Shown here piece by piece: positions 47,618-60,482 of a stretch of 64,000 nucleotides of DNA. Position numbers and translations under genes: made by a program. Position 1 is the stretch's first letter. Each line of letters starts with the position of its first letter. The notes beneath the pieces were generated by a model. It did not search any database. It worked only from the letters and a program-made list of their open reading frames with translations, and was not told the DNA's origin. The stretch comes from Scenedesmus sp. ARA3 (lineage: Eukaryota; Chlorophyta; Chlorophyceae; Sphaeropleales; Scenedesmaceae). The stretch lies in assembly GCA_004335835.1 (NCBI GenBank), contig RWJK01001731.1:186426-250425 (forward strand), written 5' to 3'.

Positions 47618-50600
47618 ATGGGAGGGTGCCTGTCTTCAAACAGCAACAGCAGCGCAGCACCAGCCCCGGGAGCAGTGAAGGAGGGAAAGAAAAGCGCTGC
47701 AGCCAAGCCGCAGGTGCGTGATTAGGGAATATGAACAATAGTTTGCCTCTCGACATGCTTCACGTACGTCCCTACGCTGCTTGCCTTCTGCTTGTACGCT
47801 TGCTGCTGCTCTCTTGAGATGCTGCTGGTGCTGCTGCTGCATGCAGACTGACCATGCAGGCAGGCCAACGTCGTCAACCAACAGCGTGCTTGGCAAGGAC
47901 ACACCTGAAGTCAAGAGCATGTGAGCCAAGGATGATGTCTGTTGACACCTTGTTGCGCTGCTGTGTACATGTTGAGCTGAGGAGCTGCTACTCCTGCTGG
48001 CATGCATCTGCCAACGTCCATGTGCATGCTGAGCCCAGCAGCTGCTGATCCTGCAGGCATATTAGGCACATGCTTACCGCGCAGCTTGTAGTTTTGCTGC
48101 TTATCCTGCATCTCTGGGCAGGCCAGCCTTACATCAACCCACAAGCTCTCACAACCTTGGTTCTCAGTGTCAGCTCTTGCCCGCATCGTTCCTGCAAACA
48201 TGCTGCAGCTACGACTTTGGCCGCACGCTGGGCAAGGGCCAGTTCGGCACCACGCGGCTCGTGACAGACAAGAAGACAGGCGAGGTGCTGGCCTGCAAGT
48301 CCATCTCCAAGCGCAAGCTGGTCACGCCCGAGGACATCGCAGATGTGCAGCGGGAGGTGCAGATCATGCATCACCTTGCAGGACACCCCAACGTCGTCAC
48401 GCTGCGCGGCGCGTACGAGGACAAGCACCACGTGCACATCGTGATGGAGGTGTGCCAGGGCGGGGAGCTGTTTGACCGCATCGTGGAGCGCGGCAGCTAC
48501 ACGGAGAAAGATGCGGCGGAGGCCATCCGTACCATCGTCAAGGTGAGCTGGGATTGCTGCAGCAGTGAGTGGAGGAGGGCTGTCTGGAGTTAGGCATGCG
48601 CTCGACATAGGTGTTGATGTGCAAGCAGGGCTCAAGTGGCAACAGCAATGGGGCAAGTAACAGACTGCTGTGGACAGGCAGCCGAGGGCAGCAGCGGCCG
48701 CGGCGGTGGCTGCGCTGAACATAGCACTTGCGTCGGTGCTGCTGCCAAGCATGCTTGGCCATCCTTAGCGCAACAGGTATTGCTAACAGTCACGTGACGA
48801 CATGCGCGCTCGTAGCTCAGCTTTCAGAGTCTTTCACTTCTCGCGCTGCAGGTGGTGCAGCACTGCCACAACATGAACGTGATCCACCGCGACTTGAAGC
48901 CGGAGAACTTCCTGCTCACCGACAAGACGGAGGCCGCCAACATCAAGGCCACCGACTTTGGGCTGTCGGTGTTTTTCAAGGACAGCCAGGCCTTCAAGGA
49001 CATCGTGGGCAGCGCATACTACGTGGCGCCAGAGGTGCGGCCATCATGATGCTTTGCTTTGTGCATGAGAGGAACTGCAAACATCAAACATGGCATACAT
49101 GCTTGCACAGTGCTGCAGGGTGCAGGCAGGGCAGAGGAGCTACAGCAGGCAGCTGCAGGGCAGGCGAGGCGGCGCGGCTGCAGTTGCTGGTGCAGCAGCA
49201 AGCTGCAACGGCATGCAGCAGCTGCCTGGCATATCAGCGCTGGACGGTGCCTGGTACTCATCAACTGCTGGAGGAGACAGTAGCTCGCGTTGTAAGCAGC
49301 AGCAGCAGCATCGCCGTAGCAGCGTGGCACAGGACCTGCCGGCCTATAAGGCTGCATTCAGGTGAAGTGTCTGCAACACTGCATGCTGCTGTCCATGCTG
49401 CTGCGCCTGCGCCAGGTGCTGCGCCGCAACTACGGCAAGGAGGCGGACATCTGGAGCTGCGGCGTGATGCTGTACATCCTGCTGAGCGGCATGCCGCCCT
49501 TCTACGGCGACAACGAGCAGCAGATCTTCGACGCGGTGCTGCGCAACAAGCCAGACTTTGACACGGACCCCTGGCCCAAGCTGTCCGGCCCCGCCAAGGT
49601 GCGAGCCTGGCTGCTTGCAGGACGCTGCTTATTTTCATCTTACTAACTTTGTATCAGCAATCTCAGCAAGAAGCGTGCGCTGTGCACCACACCACCACCT
49701 TTTGTCCATTTCAGCGTCCCGTTCTGACGGCATTCCTCTTGCCCACAAGCTGCAGCTCGCTGTGTGGCCTGCTTGCCCTCGTCCACGCTGCTGTGCCCCC
49801 TGCTGCTGCCTGCTTGTGCTGCCAGGACTGCGTGAAGCGCATGCTGGTGCGCGACCCCTCCAAGCGCGCCACAGCTGCCGAGGTGCTGGCGCACGAGTGG
49901 ATCAAGGAGAACGGCGTGGCGGGCGACAACGAGATTGAGCCCGAGGTGCTGAAGCGCATCCGCGGCTTTGCAGGTGAGGCGCAGAGCGCTGTGATATGGG
50001 GGGCGTAATATGTGTGCAGCAGGCAACGCGGAGCCACCAGCCTTGTCCTGCCGATGGCTGCGTGTAACATGGGGCGTAGTGCCCAGCTACCTGCAACTGC
50101 GTCAAACATCTTGGCTGAAGTATTGCAGTTGAACGATGGGTGCAAAATGCTGAGAGCTGCCGCACCAGCATTCCTCAGCAGTTGCTGCTGATGTTGAGGA
50201 AGAGCATCACATGGCTCGCCTGCTGCTGCTCTGCTGCCTGTGTGCTGTGTGCTCACCCCACTGCCGTTTGCTTACTTCGCCTGCAGCCATGAACAAGCTG
50301 AAGAAGGAGGCGCTCAAGGTCATTGCTGCCAACCTGCCCATGGACGAGATCACGGGGCTCAAGGAGATGTTCCACTCCATGGACAAGGACGCCAGGTGCG
50401 GCAGCGTGGCAGCACAAATGACGTGGTTGTTGATTGCTGTTGGTTAATTGGTTGTGTGCATGCGCATGTGCACACTCGGGTGCCGTCCCGCGGCAGCAGC
50501 ACACGGTGTGGTGTGCAGGCTCTGGGTGTTGACAGTGAGATTGCAGTTTGCATGTGAGCATTCATCATCATCAACACCAAATCTGCTGTTCAATGGAACT

Positions 50601-51341
50601 GGTGTGTAGTTGTCTGTCGTGAGCTGCGTGCCATCGGCGGCAACACCATAGCAGTGACCTGCTACTCACCAGGCAATGCGGATGCTGACAAGCTGATTGA
50701 TCGCTGCTGCTGCTGCTGCTGCTGCTGCAGTGGCACCATCACAGTTGATGAGATGCGTGATGGATTGCGGGCCAAGGGCAGCAAAATCCCGGAGTCTGAG
50801 CTGCAGCGCATAATGGAGAACGCTGACGTCAACGGTGAGCCACCAGGAACGGCTGCGCGTCACAGCGCAGCGCTGCACAGGTCCTGTTCAGCAGTGTAAT
50901 GTGCGTTCGCAGGCAGTGCTGAGCACTTGCTGCAAGGGCGGGTGGACCTGCGCTTTTTTTTGGGTGACTAGTAGACTGCTGTTGCTCACCTTCTGCTGCT
51001 ATAGCCAGCAAACTCGTGCTACCGATCGCTGCTGCTGCGGCTGTGCAGGTGACGGCAAGGTGGACTATGAGGAGTTCCTGGCTGCCACGATGCACCTGGG
51101 CAAGCTGGAGCGCGAGGAGAACCTGTACAGGGCCTTCCAGGTGGGGCTGGACGCAGAGCAGCAGCAGCAGCAGCAGCGGCGCTGGTGGCTGCAGCACTGC
51201 AGCAGCTGCAGCTTCAGGGCTGCGTAACCTTCCTAGCGCTGCCACACAACCAAAACCAGCTGTTTGTCACCTCGCCTCACAGTGCTGCCATGGGCTGTAG
51301 TTGCTGTTACGCAAGGGGCGTCAGCATCTCAACCTGCTAAC

Positions 51342-51379
<38 letters not shown>

Positions 51380-51906
51380 CTGTTTGCGCTGCCGCGCGCA
51401 GTTCTTTGACAAGGACGGCTCCGGCTACATCACCATCGACGAGCTGCAGACTGCGCTCAAGGAGCACGGCGACGCGGCTGCCGTTGCGGCGCACATCAAG
51501 GACATCCTGGCTGACGTGGACAAGGACAATGACGGCCGCATCGACTACGAGGAGTTCTGCTCCATGATGCGCCAGGGCAACGAGGAGGTGCGGGGGCTGG
51601 CAGGGCTGCTTGGGTAGCTGGGGTGCAGCAGGGATGTTGGTGTTACATGTTCAACAGGGGTTTCCATACAAGTAAGCAGTGTACTGAATGTGTGGTACAG
51701 TAGGCATGTGTCATATTCCTTGTGGCTTGCATTTGAGTGTTATGCCTGGTTGTGTTGCCAGCTTGCTGCACCTGACGGTGTTCCTGTCCTGCCTTTTGTG
51801 GTGTGGCTGGCTGCAGGTGCTGAAGGCTGCCAGCACGCTCAAGGCAGGCATCCTCGGGGTGAAGGCGCCGCACATGGTGGCAAGCCCGCGAGTGAGCACC
51901 GTCTGA
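47618..51906 (+). CDS. Calcium-dependent protein kinase (CDPK), 532 residues
   Basis: Eleven exons: 47618-47713, 47847-47920, 48209-48542, 48852-49034, 49416-49598, 49826-49973, 50287-50395, 50731-50834, 51049-51140, 51402-51587 and 51817-51906. All are in phase, giving 532 residues. MGGCLSSN fits N-myristoylation at Gly2 and palmitoylation at Cys4, so it is probably a membrane-anchored kinase. The kinase domain has the Gly loop [11 protein letters not shown], catalytic Lys in [39 protein letters not shown] and [20 protein letters not shown]. The autoinhibitory junction is [19 protein letters not shown]. Four EF hands follow: [39 protein letters not shown] and [13 protein letters not shown]. 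All loops keep the Ca-binding acidic positions. It is a complete canonical CDPK that links Ca signals to Ser/Thr phosphorylation. Confidence 0.97.
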
Positions 51907-53591
51907 GCAACAGTACGGCAGCAGTGCGGCACAGCAGCGTGCGGTGTGCGCCTGCAGAGCAATACACGGCAGGTTGGTGCGGCAGGCCGGCCGTGCATGG
52001 CAGGTGCTTGGCCGGCTGGGGTGGCTGGTGCCTTGCCTGCTGCAGGATGAGGAGAACAGCAGCAGCGCTGGCTGGTGGGCTGGTGTCAGCGCTACGACAA
52101 TATTGAGGGGTGGCATTGGCTGGGAGGGTCTGTGGCGATGGGGAGCTGCATGGCTTTGCATGAGGGGCACTGCGGCGTGTCCTGAACACTGGGATGAAGA
52201 TAGAAGGAATGTGCCAACATGGGTGCAGAATGGGGCATGTTTGCAAGATGCTGCTGTGCACTCCATGTCTTCGGCAGCACACAGTGAGCTGGTGATGCGT
52301 GGGCATGAGACGCAGGGTGGTGCCCGCACCAAATGGGCAAGGTGATGGCGCCGCGCATTGGGCGCACTGGGCATGTGCGGCATGCGCAACTGACCTCCAG
52401 CGCGCTGCAGCTGCTGTGTGGGTTTGCACTTGGGGGATCACTGAAATGAGGTTGGCGTGGGGCAATGTGTCACTCCCTGCGGGTATGGTGCAGCAAGAGA
52501 TGTCTCGCCGCGCGCTTGTTTGCTTTCGTGTGCATCGTGGTGTTCAGGGCTGTGAGCAGCATGTGTTTGATGTGAAGTTTGCTGCTGGTTCACAATTGCA
52601 TTTACTCTGGCATCTTTCGTAAGCTTGGTGCTAGTGCTCAAACATCATGTGCTGTCTAGAAATGGCTGCGCGTTGGCGCATCAGCAGTCGGCACGGCCTC
52701 GAGGCCACTGAGCTCAGTTGTGTCTTGTGTGTTCTTTGCCACATGCTTCAAGTGTCTGTTAGCAATACTAGGGTCTTTGCATACCAGTGCTGGAGCTCCT
52801 CTGCTTGAATGCCTTGTGCCCAGCAGCAGTTGTGAGTCTGCACACCAGCATTGGACATAAAGCATGCGATTATGGACTGTCAGCGGGCTCTGTTGGTCTG
52901 CTCAGCAGGCTGCATGCGCAGCCATCTGCCAGCTATCCGACAGTTTCTCAACTGCAATTGCATGGCAATCTTTTGCACTACATCTTACTTATTGCTGTGC
53001 GCCTTGCAACGCTTCAGGTTGTTGAGCTTGGACGCAATGGAAATGCACTAGTGTTGCTTGCGACTCGTGGCCACGTGTCGAACAAAGTGGTTGGTACCTT
53101 GCTGTTGACTCCATTTTGGGTCCAGTGTTGTAACACAACATGCGTTGAATTGCTGTGAGCAGCAGGTTTTGAACGGCTGTATTGGCAGGCCTATATATCG
53201 CAGCAACGATGACAAGCCCAGGCTACAGCAGAGGCCTGGGCAGGTAGCTCGACAAGTTGTTAGTAGGGTTCTTTGATCCCTGCCACAAGGGTGCAGGTTC
53301 CAAGGTGGGCACCGGCAGAGGATCACATGCCAGCTGTCTACGTTGCCCTCAAGAAGCTAGACTAGATCGTGTAGATACGACTATGGACTGCTCTACGCAC
53401 ATGCTGCGAGACTGCACGTCCTGCTTGTAGCTGGGTGCCGTATCTAGGCAGTCTGGCACTTGATCCTGGGAGTCTATAACTGAATATTGAACTGAGTCAT
53501 ATTGGTGCATCATGGTATGCACGTCTGCTTGATTGGGCTCTGCTGAGGACCACGAACACACCTGCTTCAACCAGTTTACCTGTGTATTGCC
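51907..53591. other. Intergenic region, CDPK 3' flank and VPS35 promoter
   Basis: About 1.7 kb. The first part is G/T-rich, like a transcribed 3' flank of the CDPK gene. From about 52620 on the composition is more balanced and should include the VPS35 promoter. I see no exon, repeat or RNA gene. Confidence 0.5.
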
Positions 53592-56500
53592 ATGGAGCAG
53601 GACGCAGAAGCAGCGCAGTTCCTTAAGGAGGCCTCGCTTTCCGTTAAGAAGAATGCTTACTTCATGCGGAAGGCCATGGTAAGCTGCGCTGAGCGTGTCA
53701 GCAAGTACTGTGCAGCAGGTGCTCTGCATGATCCAGCTCTGTTGGGTGTGACTGGCACACCTTGAAAGTCAGCAACAAGCAGGCACGAATATGAAGCACG
53801 TGCACGCAGTATAGCAGACAAGGTCAGGCTCACTGCAGTTGCAAGGGGCAGCATCGGGCAAGCGCACCAAGTGCATGCATTCTGCGGCATCTCAGCAAGC
53901 ACTGTGGCAAGCCCGTTTCCTCCTCCCAACATGCTGCCTATCAAGGGTCCAGGTCACCATTGTGCATACCTGCACTGTTGTGCCACGCCTGCAAGGGGCA
54001 AGTGTCAAGCTTGCAGGTCAGGTCATATCCCCTCGCGCGCAGCAGCAGTGCAGCACAGCAGCAGCAAAGCGTGTCTGCGTGTGTATGCTTGTAATCTGTT
54101 GTTGACAAAGGGATTGCATGTGGATGCATGTTGTTGCTTGCAGGACGAGGACAACCTGCGTGAGGCGCTGCGCTACTCTGCAGCCATGCTGGGCGAGCTG
54201 CGCACCTCCTTCCTGTCCCCGCAGCGCTACTACGAGCTGTACATGCAGGTCTTTGACGAGCTGGGCAACCTGGAGGTGGGCAGGGCAGCAGCAGCAGCAG
54301 CAGCCATGCTATTGCGCAGCGGCTGCAGCTGTGGGGTCTGAGCATACGGCTGCAGCTGGGCCAAGGGGGTGCGCAGTGTTTGGCTGACGCCAGTGCACCA
54401 GAGCCAGGACAGCGTGCGTTATTCATCATTTGCTGGCAGTGCATTGTACACAGCAATTTGAGTTGTTACGGGTGGATGTCACCTTTTGCTGTGGTTCTGG
54501 GCTTCTGGCGAGGCATCTGACGTGCTGTATGTTGTCCCTGCCTTCCTTGCATGTCCCTGCCAGGCATACTTTGCTGATGAGCAGAGCAAGGGCCGCACGC
54601 TGGCTGAGCTGTATGAGCTGGTGCAGCACGCCGGCAATGTGCTGCCACGCCTGTGAGTGGCAGCGGCTGCTGATGCTGGCAGCAGCAGTAGGATGTGCAG
54701 TGGCAGCTGGCAGCAGCAGACCAGTGTGAACCGATGCGCTTGCTGCACGTCATGGCAGCAGCTGCTTGCAATGCAGGACATTAGCAAGTGGCCCGTGCGG
54801 CAGCCAGCACCTCATCTATCACTTTGCAGCTTGGCGTGTGCACACGTGGCCGAGGGCTCATGACCAGCAGTTGATGCAGCGCAGAGGACCCGCCTCACTG
54901 CCATGATTCCTGCACTTGGTAATTGATGGCTGCAACTGCTGGGATGCCGATGTCACGCTGCTGCTGTTGCTGTTGCCTCTGCTGCTGGCTCTTTCAGGTA
55001 CCTGATGGTAGCCGTGGGCTGCCTGTACATCAAGGCGGGCGGCGCGCGCAGCAGCGACATTCTCAAGGACCTAGTGGAGATGACCAAGGGTGTGCAGCAC
55101 CCCACGCGCGGCCTCTTCCTGCGGGCATACCTCTGCCAGCGCAGCAGGGGGCTGCTGCCTGACACAGGCAGCCCCTATGCTGGCGAGGGTGGGGACATCC
55201 ATGATGCCGTTGACTTTCTGTTGACCAACTTCATGGAGATGAACAAGCTATGGGTGCGCATGCAGCACCAGGGCGCGCCGCGGGACAGGGAGCGGCGCGA
55301 GAAGGAGCGGCAGCAGCTGCAGGTGCGGCCGGTTGAGCGCTGGGCAGAGGGAAGTGCACAAATACATTACACGAGGCCGAGTGGGTGGATGCTGCTGCTG
55401 CTGGTGGAGTTGCTAGGTTCTGTGGGTATGGTTGCTGTGGTGTGCTGCCAGTCCTCGTGTATATGCAGCTGTAACGCGCAGCGCATTCGAGTTTGGAAGC
55501 GTCGCCAAGTGAAGCCGGCATGTGCAGCTTGGTGCAGGCCAGTGTGCTGCAGCCAGACTCACATGTTCCTCCACACCACTTCTCACTGTCTGCTGCTGCT
55601 GCTGCTGCTGCTGCTGCTTGCACTGCGTCACGGCTGTGCTGCAGGACCTTGTGGGCAAGAACCTGACCTACATCAGCCAGCTGGACGGGCTCACCTTTGA
55701 GCTGTACGCGGGCAGCGTGCTGCCACGGCTGCTGGAGCAGGTGGGAGGCTTGCAGACACAGCAGCAGCACTTGACCGGCGCACATTCGCAGAGAGATTCC
55801 AAGTGCGCCAAGCACTGCTTGTGTGTTGGCAATACACACGCGTGCGCAGCATGGCAGCGCTGCAGTCGTGTGTGTGACCTGCCAACCTGCTGCCTCACAA
55901 TGTGTTGCTCGCACAACCAGCATATGGTCCACATGCCAGCCATGTAGATCTGTTCACAGCCGCTCCCTGTACGTCATACATCACCCACCGGACTGTACAG
56001 CTTGTTTGGCTCCCGCGCACACCTGGGCGTCTCCACACACACCTCCGCTGCCTGCATGCACACCTGGGTGCGCTGCACTGTCACACATCCCCCGGCCCTG
56101 TGCAGGTGGTGTCCTGCAAGGACGAGCTTGCGCAGCAGTACCTGATGCAGGCGGTCATCCAGGGCTTCCCTGACGCCTTCCACCTGGCCAGCCTGGACGC
56201 GCTGCTGAGTGCACTGCCGGAGCTGCAGTCCGGCGTGAAGCTGCACGCGGTCATGGCCAGCCTCATGGACAGGCTCGCACGGTGAGCAGCGAGGGGGCGC
56301 AGCAGACAGTCGATGCTGCAGCTGCTGAGAAGGGACCAGCAGGTTTGGCTGCCCACTTTATTCAGCTGCGTTCGCTGAGTCCAAGGCATCTAGGATAGTA
56401 GCTGTGCAGCATTGTACCGTATGGCTGTGTTCTTGTGGCAGGACAGTGAAGCCACCTGGTGCCGCTGCAGGTAGCAGCTGTGCTTGCGTGGCTGCCTCTG

Positions 56501-58497
56501 ATTTTGTCGCGTGAGGTGCTGGGAAGTCGCATGCAACATCAGCCTGCTGATCTTCCGGCTTTAACCTCTTGACCTCTGCCCCTGGCCTTACTCAACACCC
56601 TGCATGCCGCTGCTGCTGCTGCTGCTGCCTGCCCACCTTGTCATCCGCCCCGCAGCTACGCCGCCTCCGACCCCGCCGTGGTGGGGCAGCTGCTGGAGCG
56701 CCATGCGTTTGAGAAGTTTGTGGAGAGCATCAGCAAGGTGGCGGAGCTGCACGGCGACATCCCGGCCGTGTCGCTGGTGGAGATGTATGCGGCGCTCATG
56801 CGCTTCACTGAGGGCGTGCACCCAGACAAGCTGGAGAACGTGAACCGCGTGCTGGGCGCGTGCCAGCGCGGCCTGGCCGGCAAGTGAGTGGCGCGGCAGC
56901 AGCAGCAGTGTCCAAGGAGTGCACGCATCTGCTGGGGCTGCGGGCTTGACAGCTGCCTCACCTGCACCTGTGCATCATTGCGACGCACAGAGTTAGTCTC
57001 AAGGTGTATATGTCACCAACCGCATCGGGCGGTCTGTGAGCCGTCACAGCGTGCCTTCCTGGCCCACCTCAATGAGTAATGCTGGCCTCACTGCTCCGCC
57101 TGCAGGGGCCTGGGCGGTGACTCCAAGGCTGAGAAGCAGCTGGTGGCGCTGCTGAGCATGCCGCTAGGCAGCCGCGATGCTGTCACGGTGCTGTCACTGG
57201 ACCAGTACCCGCCGCTGATGGGGCTGCTGTCACGCCGCACACACAAGGACATGGCCCTCAAGGTGGTGACCACCAGCCTGGCGCAGGTGAGGCCTCGTGG
57301 TTGGGATTGTTTGCTTTACACATAGTTTCAGTGTCACAGGGGAGGCAGCAGCAGTGCCTGCTGATGCAAGATGGAGAATGCGAAGATCAGGCAGTCCCTG
57401 TGCAGCTGATGCGTCTGCATGCGAGCTGCGCGCAGCCTGCACCGGCAAGATGTGCTTCCGCCTCGAGCTCAGGCCGCGCTTGGCAGCACTACATACAGCG
57501 TCGGTTGCACAATCTGGTCGCTGCTGACCGTGTGCTGTGCCTGTGTGTGTGCTGTGGCTGCAGGGCACGTGTGTGAGCAGCCTGGAGAGCGTTGGGATGC
57601 TGTTCAAGTTCATCGCGCCGCTGGTGCAGGAGGGGGAGGACGATGATGACATGGATGAGGAGGTGAGAGGGGCAGCAGGGAGACATTCGACCTGGCTACG
57701 CAGTTTGACTGCCACTTTCAATCCATTCAAAGCCTTGCAGGAAAGGCGGTGAAGTTAAGGGTATGGAGTGGCTTTTGTATCTGGCAGCTGTGTGCACGCC
57801 GCAGCAGCTGCAGAAAAAGGCAATGCATCGCTCGTAGCATGCACCAGCTCTGCAAAGGATGCTCGAACTCAGAAGCAAGACACCTGCGTACGTACTGTTT
57901 CGTCGTATCCTCTGTAGTAACTTTGCCTGCTGACATGCCAATGCCGACATGCTCCGCCTGCTGCGCCGCGCTTCTGGCTTGCACCCTACTCGCAGGACAT
58001 TGAGGAGGAGCAGGTCATGGTGGCGCGCATGCTGCACCAGCTCACCGCGCCCACGCCTGGCCTGCAGTTTGCCATCCTGCGCGCCGCACGGTCACACCTG
58101 GAGCTGGGCGGCCCCGCGCGCCTGAAGCACACCTACCCCGCGCTCGCCTTTTGCGGACTCAAGGCCCTGCGACGGCTCAACGCGGCACAGCAGCAGCAGC
58201 AATCTGGCGCAGCAGCAGACGCAGATGCGAATGCTTACGCAAACGGCGCCGAGAAAGATGCTGAGCGCGCGGCGCCAGCAGCGGCGCCAGCAGCAGCAGC
58301 AGCAGCGGCAGCCGATGCTGCCGGCGATGCTGTTGACGCTGAGTCAGCGCTGCAGTGGCTGCTTGACGTGGCGCTGCAGCTGGCGGAGGTGCCCGCGCCC
58401 ATGCAGGCGCTGCGGCTGCTGCTGGTGTGTGCGCACGTGGCGAGTGAGGAGGCGGGGCTGGAGATGCTGGCCTATGAGTTCTTTGAGCAGGTGTGGC

Positions 58498-58541
<44 letters not shown>

Positions 58542-59384
58542 ACGTGACTGGCAGCTCAACTTGCAAAATAGGCGGGGGTGCTGGTCTGCGTTGCCACCTG
58601 GGCTACATGAGGCCCCCTTGCAACGCCTTGCTGCTGGCTGCTGGCTCCCGCCCAGCTCCAACCCATTACTCTTATTGGTTGCCTTCATTGACATAGCTAA
58701 AGATATAGATGCTGACACCGCTACTGCTGCTGCTGCTGCGCTGCGCCCCGAATGCATGTGCAGGCCTTCACGCTGTACGAAGAGTCTGTGGCTGACTCGC
58801 GGCACAAGGTCACCGCGCTGCAGGCCATCGTGGGTACGCTGCACCGCTGCTACGTGTTCAGCGCAGACAACCGCGACGCGCTCACGCAGTCCGTCACCAG
58901 CTACGCAGCCAAACTGCTGAAGCGCGCCGACCAGTGCCGCGCCGCATGCGCTGCCTCGCACCTGGCATGGCAGGAGCCGCCTGCTGCAGCGGCTGAGGGC
59001 GAGGCTGCTGCTGCTGCAGTGCCAGGGCGGCAGCCGCCTGTGCGGGACGCGCAGAAGGTCATGGCAGGGCTCAAGCGCGCACTCAAGGTGGTGGCGGCTG
59101 CGAAGCAGCAGCGTGCGGCTACAGCGCGTGGCGGCAAGGGCGGCGCGCAGCACCTGCCGCTGTACGTGGAGATTGTGAACCACTACTTGTATTACCTGGC
59201 GCGTGGCGTGGAGTCGATGAGCGTTGGCGTGGTGCAGCAGCTGCTGGAGCTGGTTGGCAGCGAGCTGTCGCAGTACGATGCTGATCTGGATGCTGAGACG
59301 CGCAGCTACTGGCAGGCCACGCAGCGGCACATACAGTGCCTGAAGGCAGCAGACCCTGACAAGTATGCAGGCCTCAACGCATGA
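53592..59384 (+). CDS. VPS35: Retromer core subunit VPS35, 842 residues
   Basis: Eleven exons: 53592-53678, 54144-54275, 54564-54652, 54998-55322, 55645-55740, 56106-56281, 56656-56883, 57106-57286, 57564-57662, 57996-58490 and 58764-59384. All are in phase, giving 842 residues, slightly longer than the usual 790-800. The N-terminus [18 protein letters not shown] and the strictly conserved [17 protein letters not shown] (the PRLYL segment that binds VPS26) identify the family. The middle is an alpha-solenoid ([40 protein letters not shown]). The C-terminal half ([40 protein letters not shown]) binds VPS29. Two insertions are lineage-specific: an Ala-rich run (about residues 462-500) and another Ala/Gly/Pro-rich run near 735. 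It acts on endosomes, sorting cargo back to the Golgi. Confidence 0.96.
58497..58541. repeat. (GGCT)11 tetranucleotide repeat in VPS35 intron 10
   Basis: About 11 perfect GGCT/TGGC units start 6 bases past the donor of intron 10 (donor at 58491). In the intronic frame they would read as alternating Leu, Ala, Gly and Trp. Confidence 0.95.
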
Positions 59385-60482
59385 TTGGTATGTGTGTGCT
59401 GAGAGCCTGGCTGGTTGTGAGGAGGCTGATTGGCTAGAGCTGCTGCACGGGGGCTGCTCTCCCGCTGTCACCTGCTGCAGGTAATCGTTACAGCATGCTG
59501 CGCAGCCGCCCGGGATGGGTTATGCAAACTGTAGTGGCTGCAGAAGGCACGGTGGTGTTAGCACGGTATCCCAGGTTGCACTGGATGGTAAGGCTGCTTT
59601 GGTTTCTGCCAGATGGCGTGGAACCCAGCTAGGCTTGCTGGATCCTTCAAACCTGCAGCCCGGTGTGTGTGATGCCATGCCGCTGCCCATGATCACCTGT
59701 TTGGTGCCCGTGTAGCCCTAGTCAAAGCGCAAATTAACCAAATTGTCAGTACGATGCTTGCCTTCGAGCTCGGAGTAGGGAACACCCAAAACCATGGCCG
59801 TGCACCTCCCCATCAGGAGTGAACGTCGACCAGCCATGCTAGAGACCGATGGTGTGGGATATACAGCTTAAGTTTGAGTACTACAGTCGGTTTCAGAGGG
59901 TTTCCGCTGAACTGGTGGACAACCCGTGTGCCTTTGCCTCAGGGCTCCCCTAATCGCGCTGGCAGCTGAACAATTGTTTTAAGAAACAAGGGAGTTTGCT
60001 GTTTAAATTAGTTGATCGTCCCCGTATCAGGCTTTGCACGCTCGGCCTCAGTGGGAGCTGGAGCCCACAGCGTGGCGGTGAGAAGCTGCAGCTGCGCCTT
60101 TCATCTTGCTGTGGGTTGATCGCCAGGGTATTTGAGGGTGCAGCCTGCCTAGCTAGCCTCGCGTCATCTCAGTTGAACAGTTTGCTTGTACACTTCCCCA
60201 GGCTGGTCAGTCGCGACAGCACTTGATGCAGATGCTCAACTTATATGAAGTTTGGTGCGCTGAAGGTGCTGCTGCTCTCTGGCTGGGTCGAATCAAGGTC
60301 TTGAAGTCTGCCAGGTCGAGCCCCTCGCCATGCAGGCTGCTAGTACTGCGGCCAGCCATTGTAAACAAGTGACAACTGTGTTGTTGGCTGCCTGCTCAAG
60401 TATCTGGGGCTTCACGCGCATGATCGCCTTCTGACCTGTCGCTGTCTCTTGCTGCTGCTTGCCAGGCGGATCTGTGCTCCCT
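59385..60482. other. VPS35 3' flank and upstream region of the next gene
   Basis: 1.1 kb without a supported exon. TGTAA at 60360-60364 is the only clear polyadenylation-type signal, 976 bases past the VPS35 stop, so its link to VPS35 is doubtful. An acceptor-like TTGCCAG at 60459-60465 means the next gene may have an upstream exon here. Confidence 0.4.

Noticed and set aside
48129..48752. 207-residue minus-strand frame over the CDPK gene
   Set aside because: It is antisense to the kinase Gly-loop exon, which is unambiguous on the plus strand.
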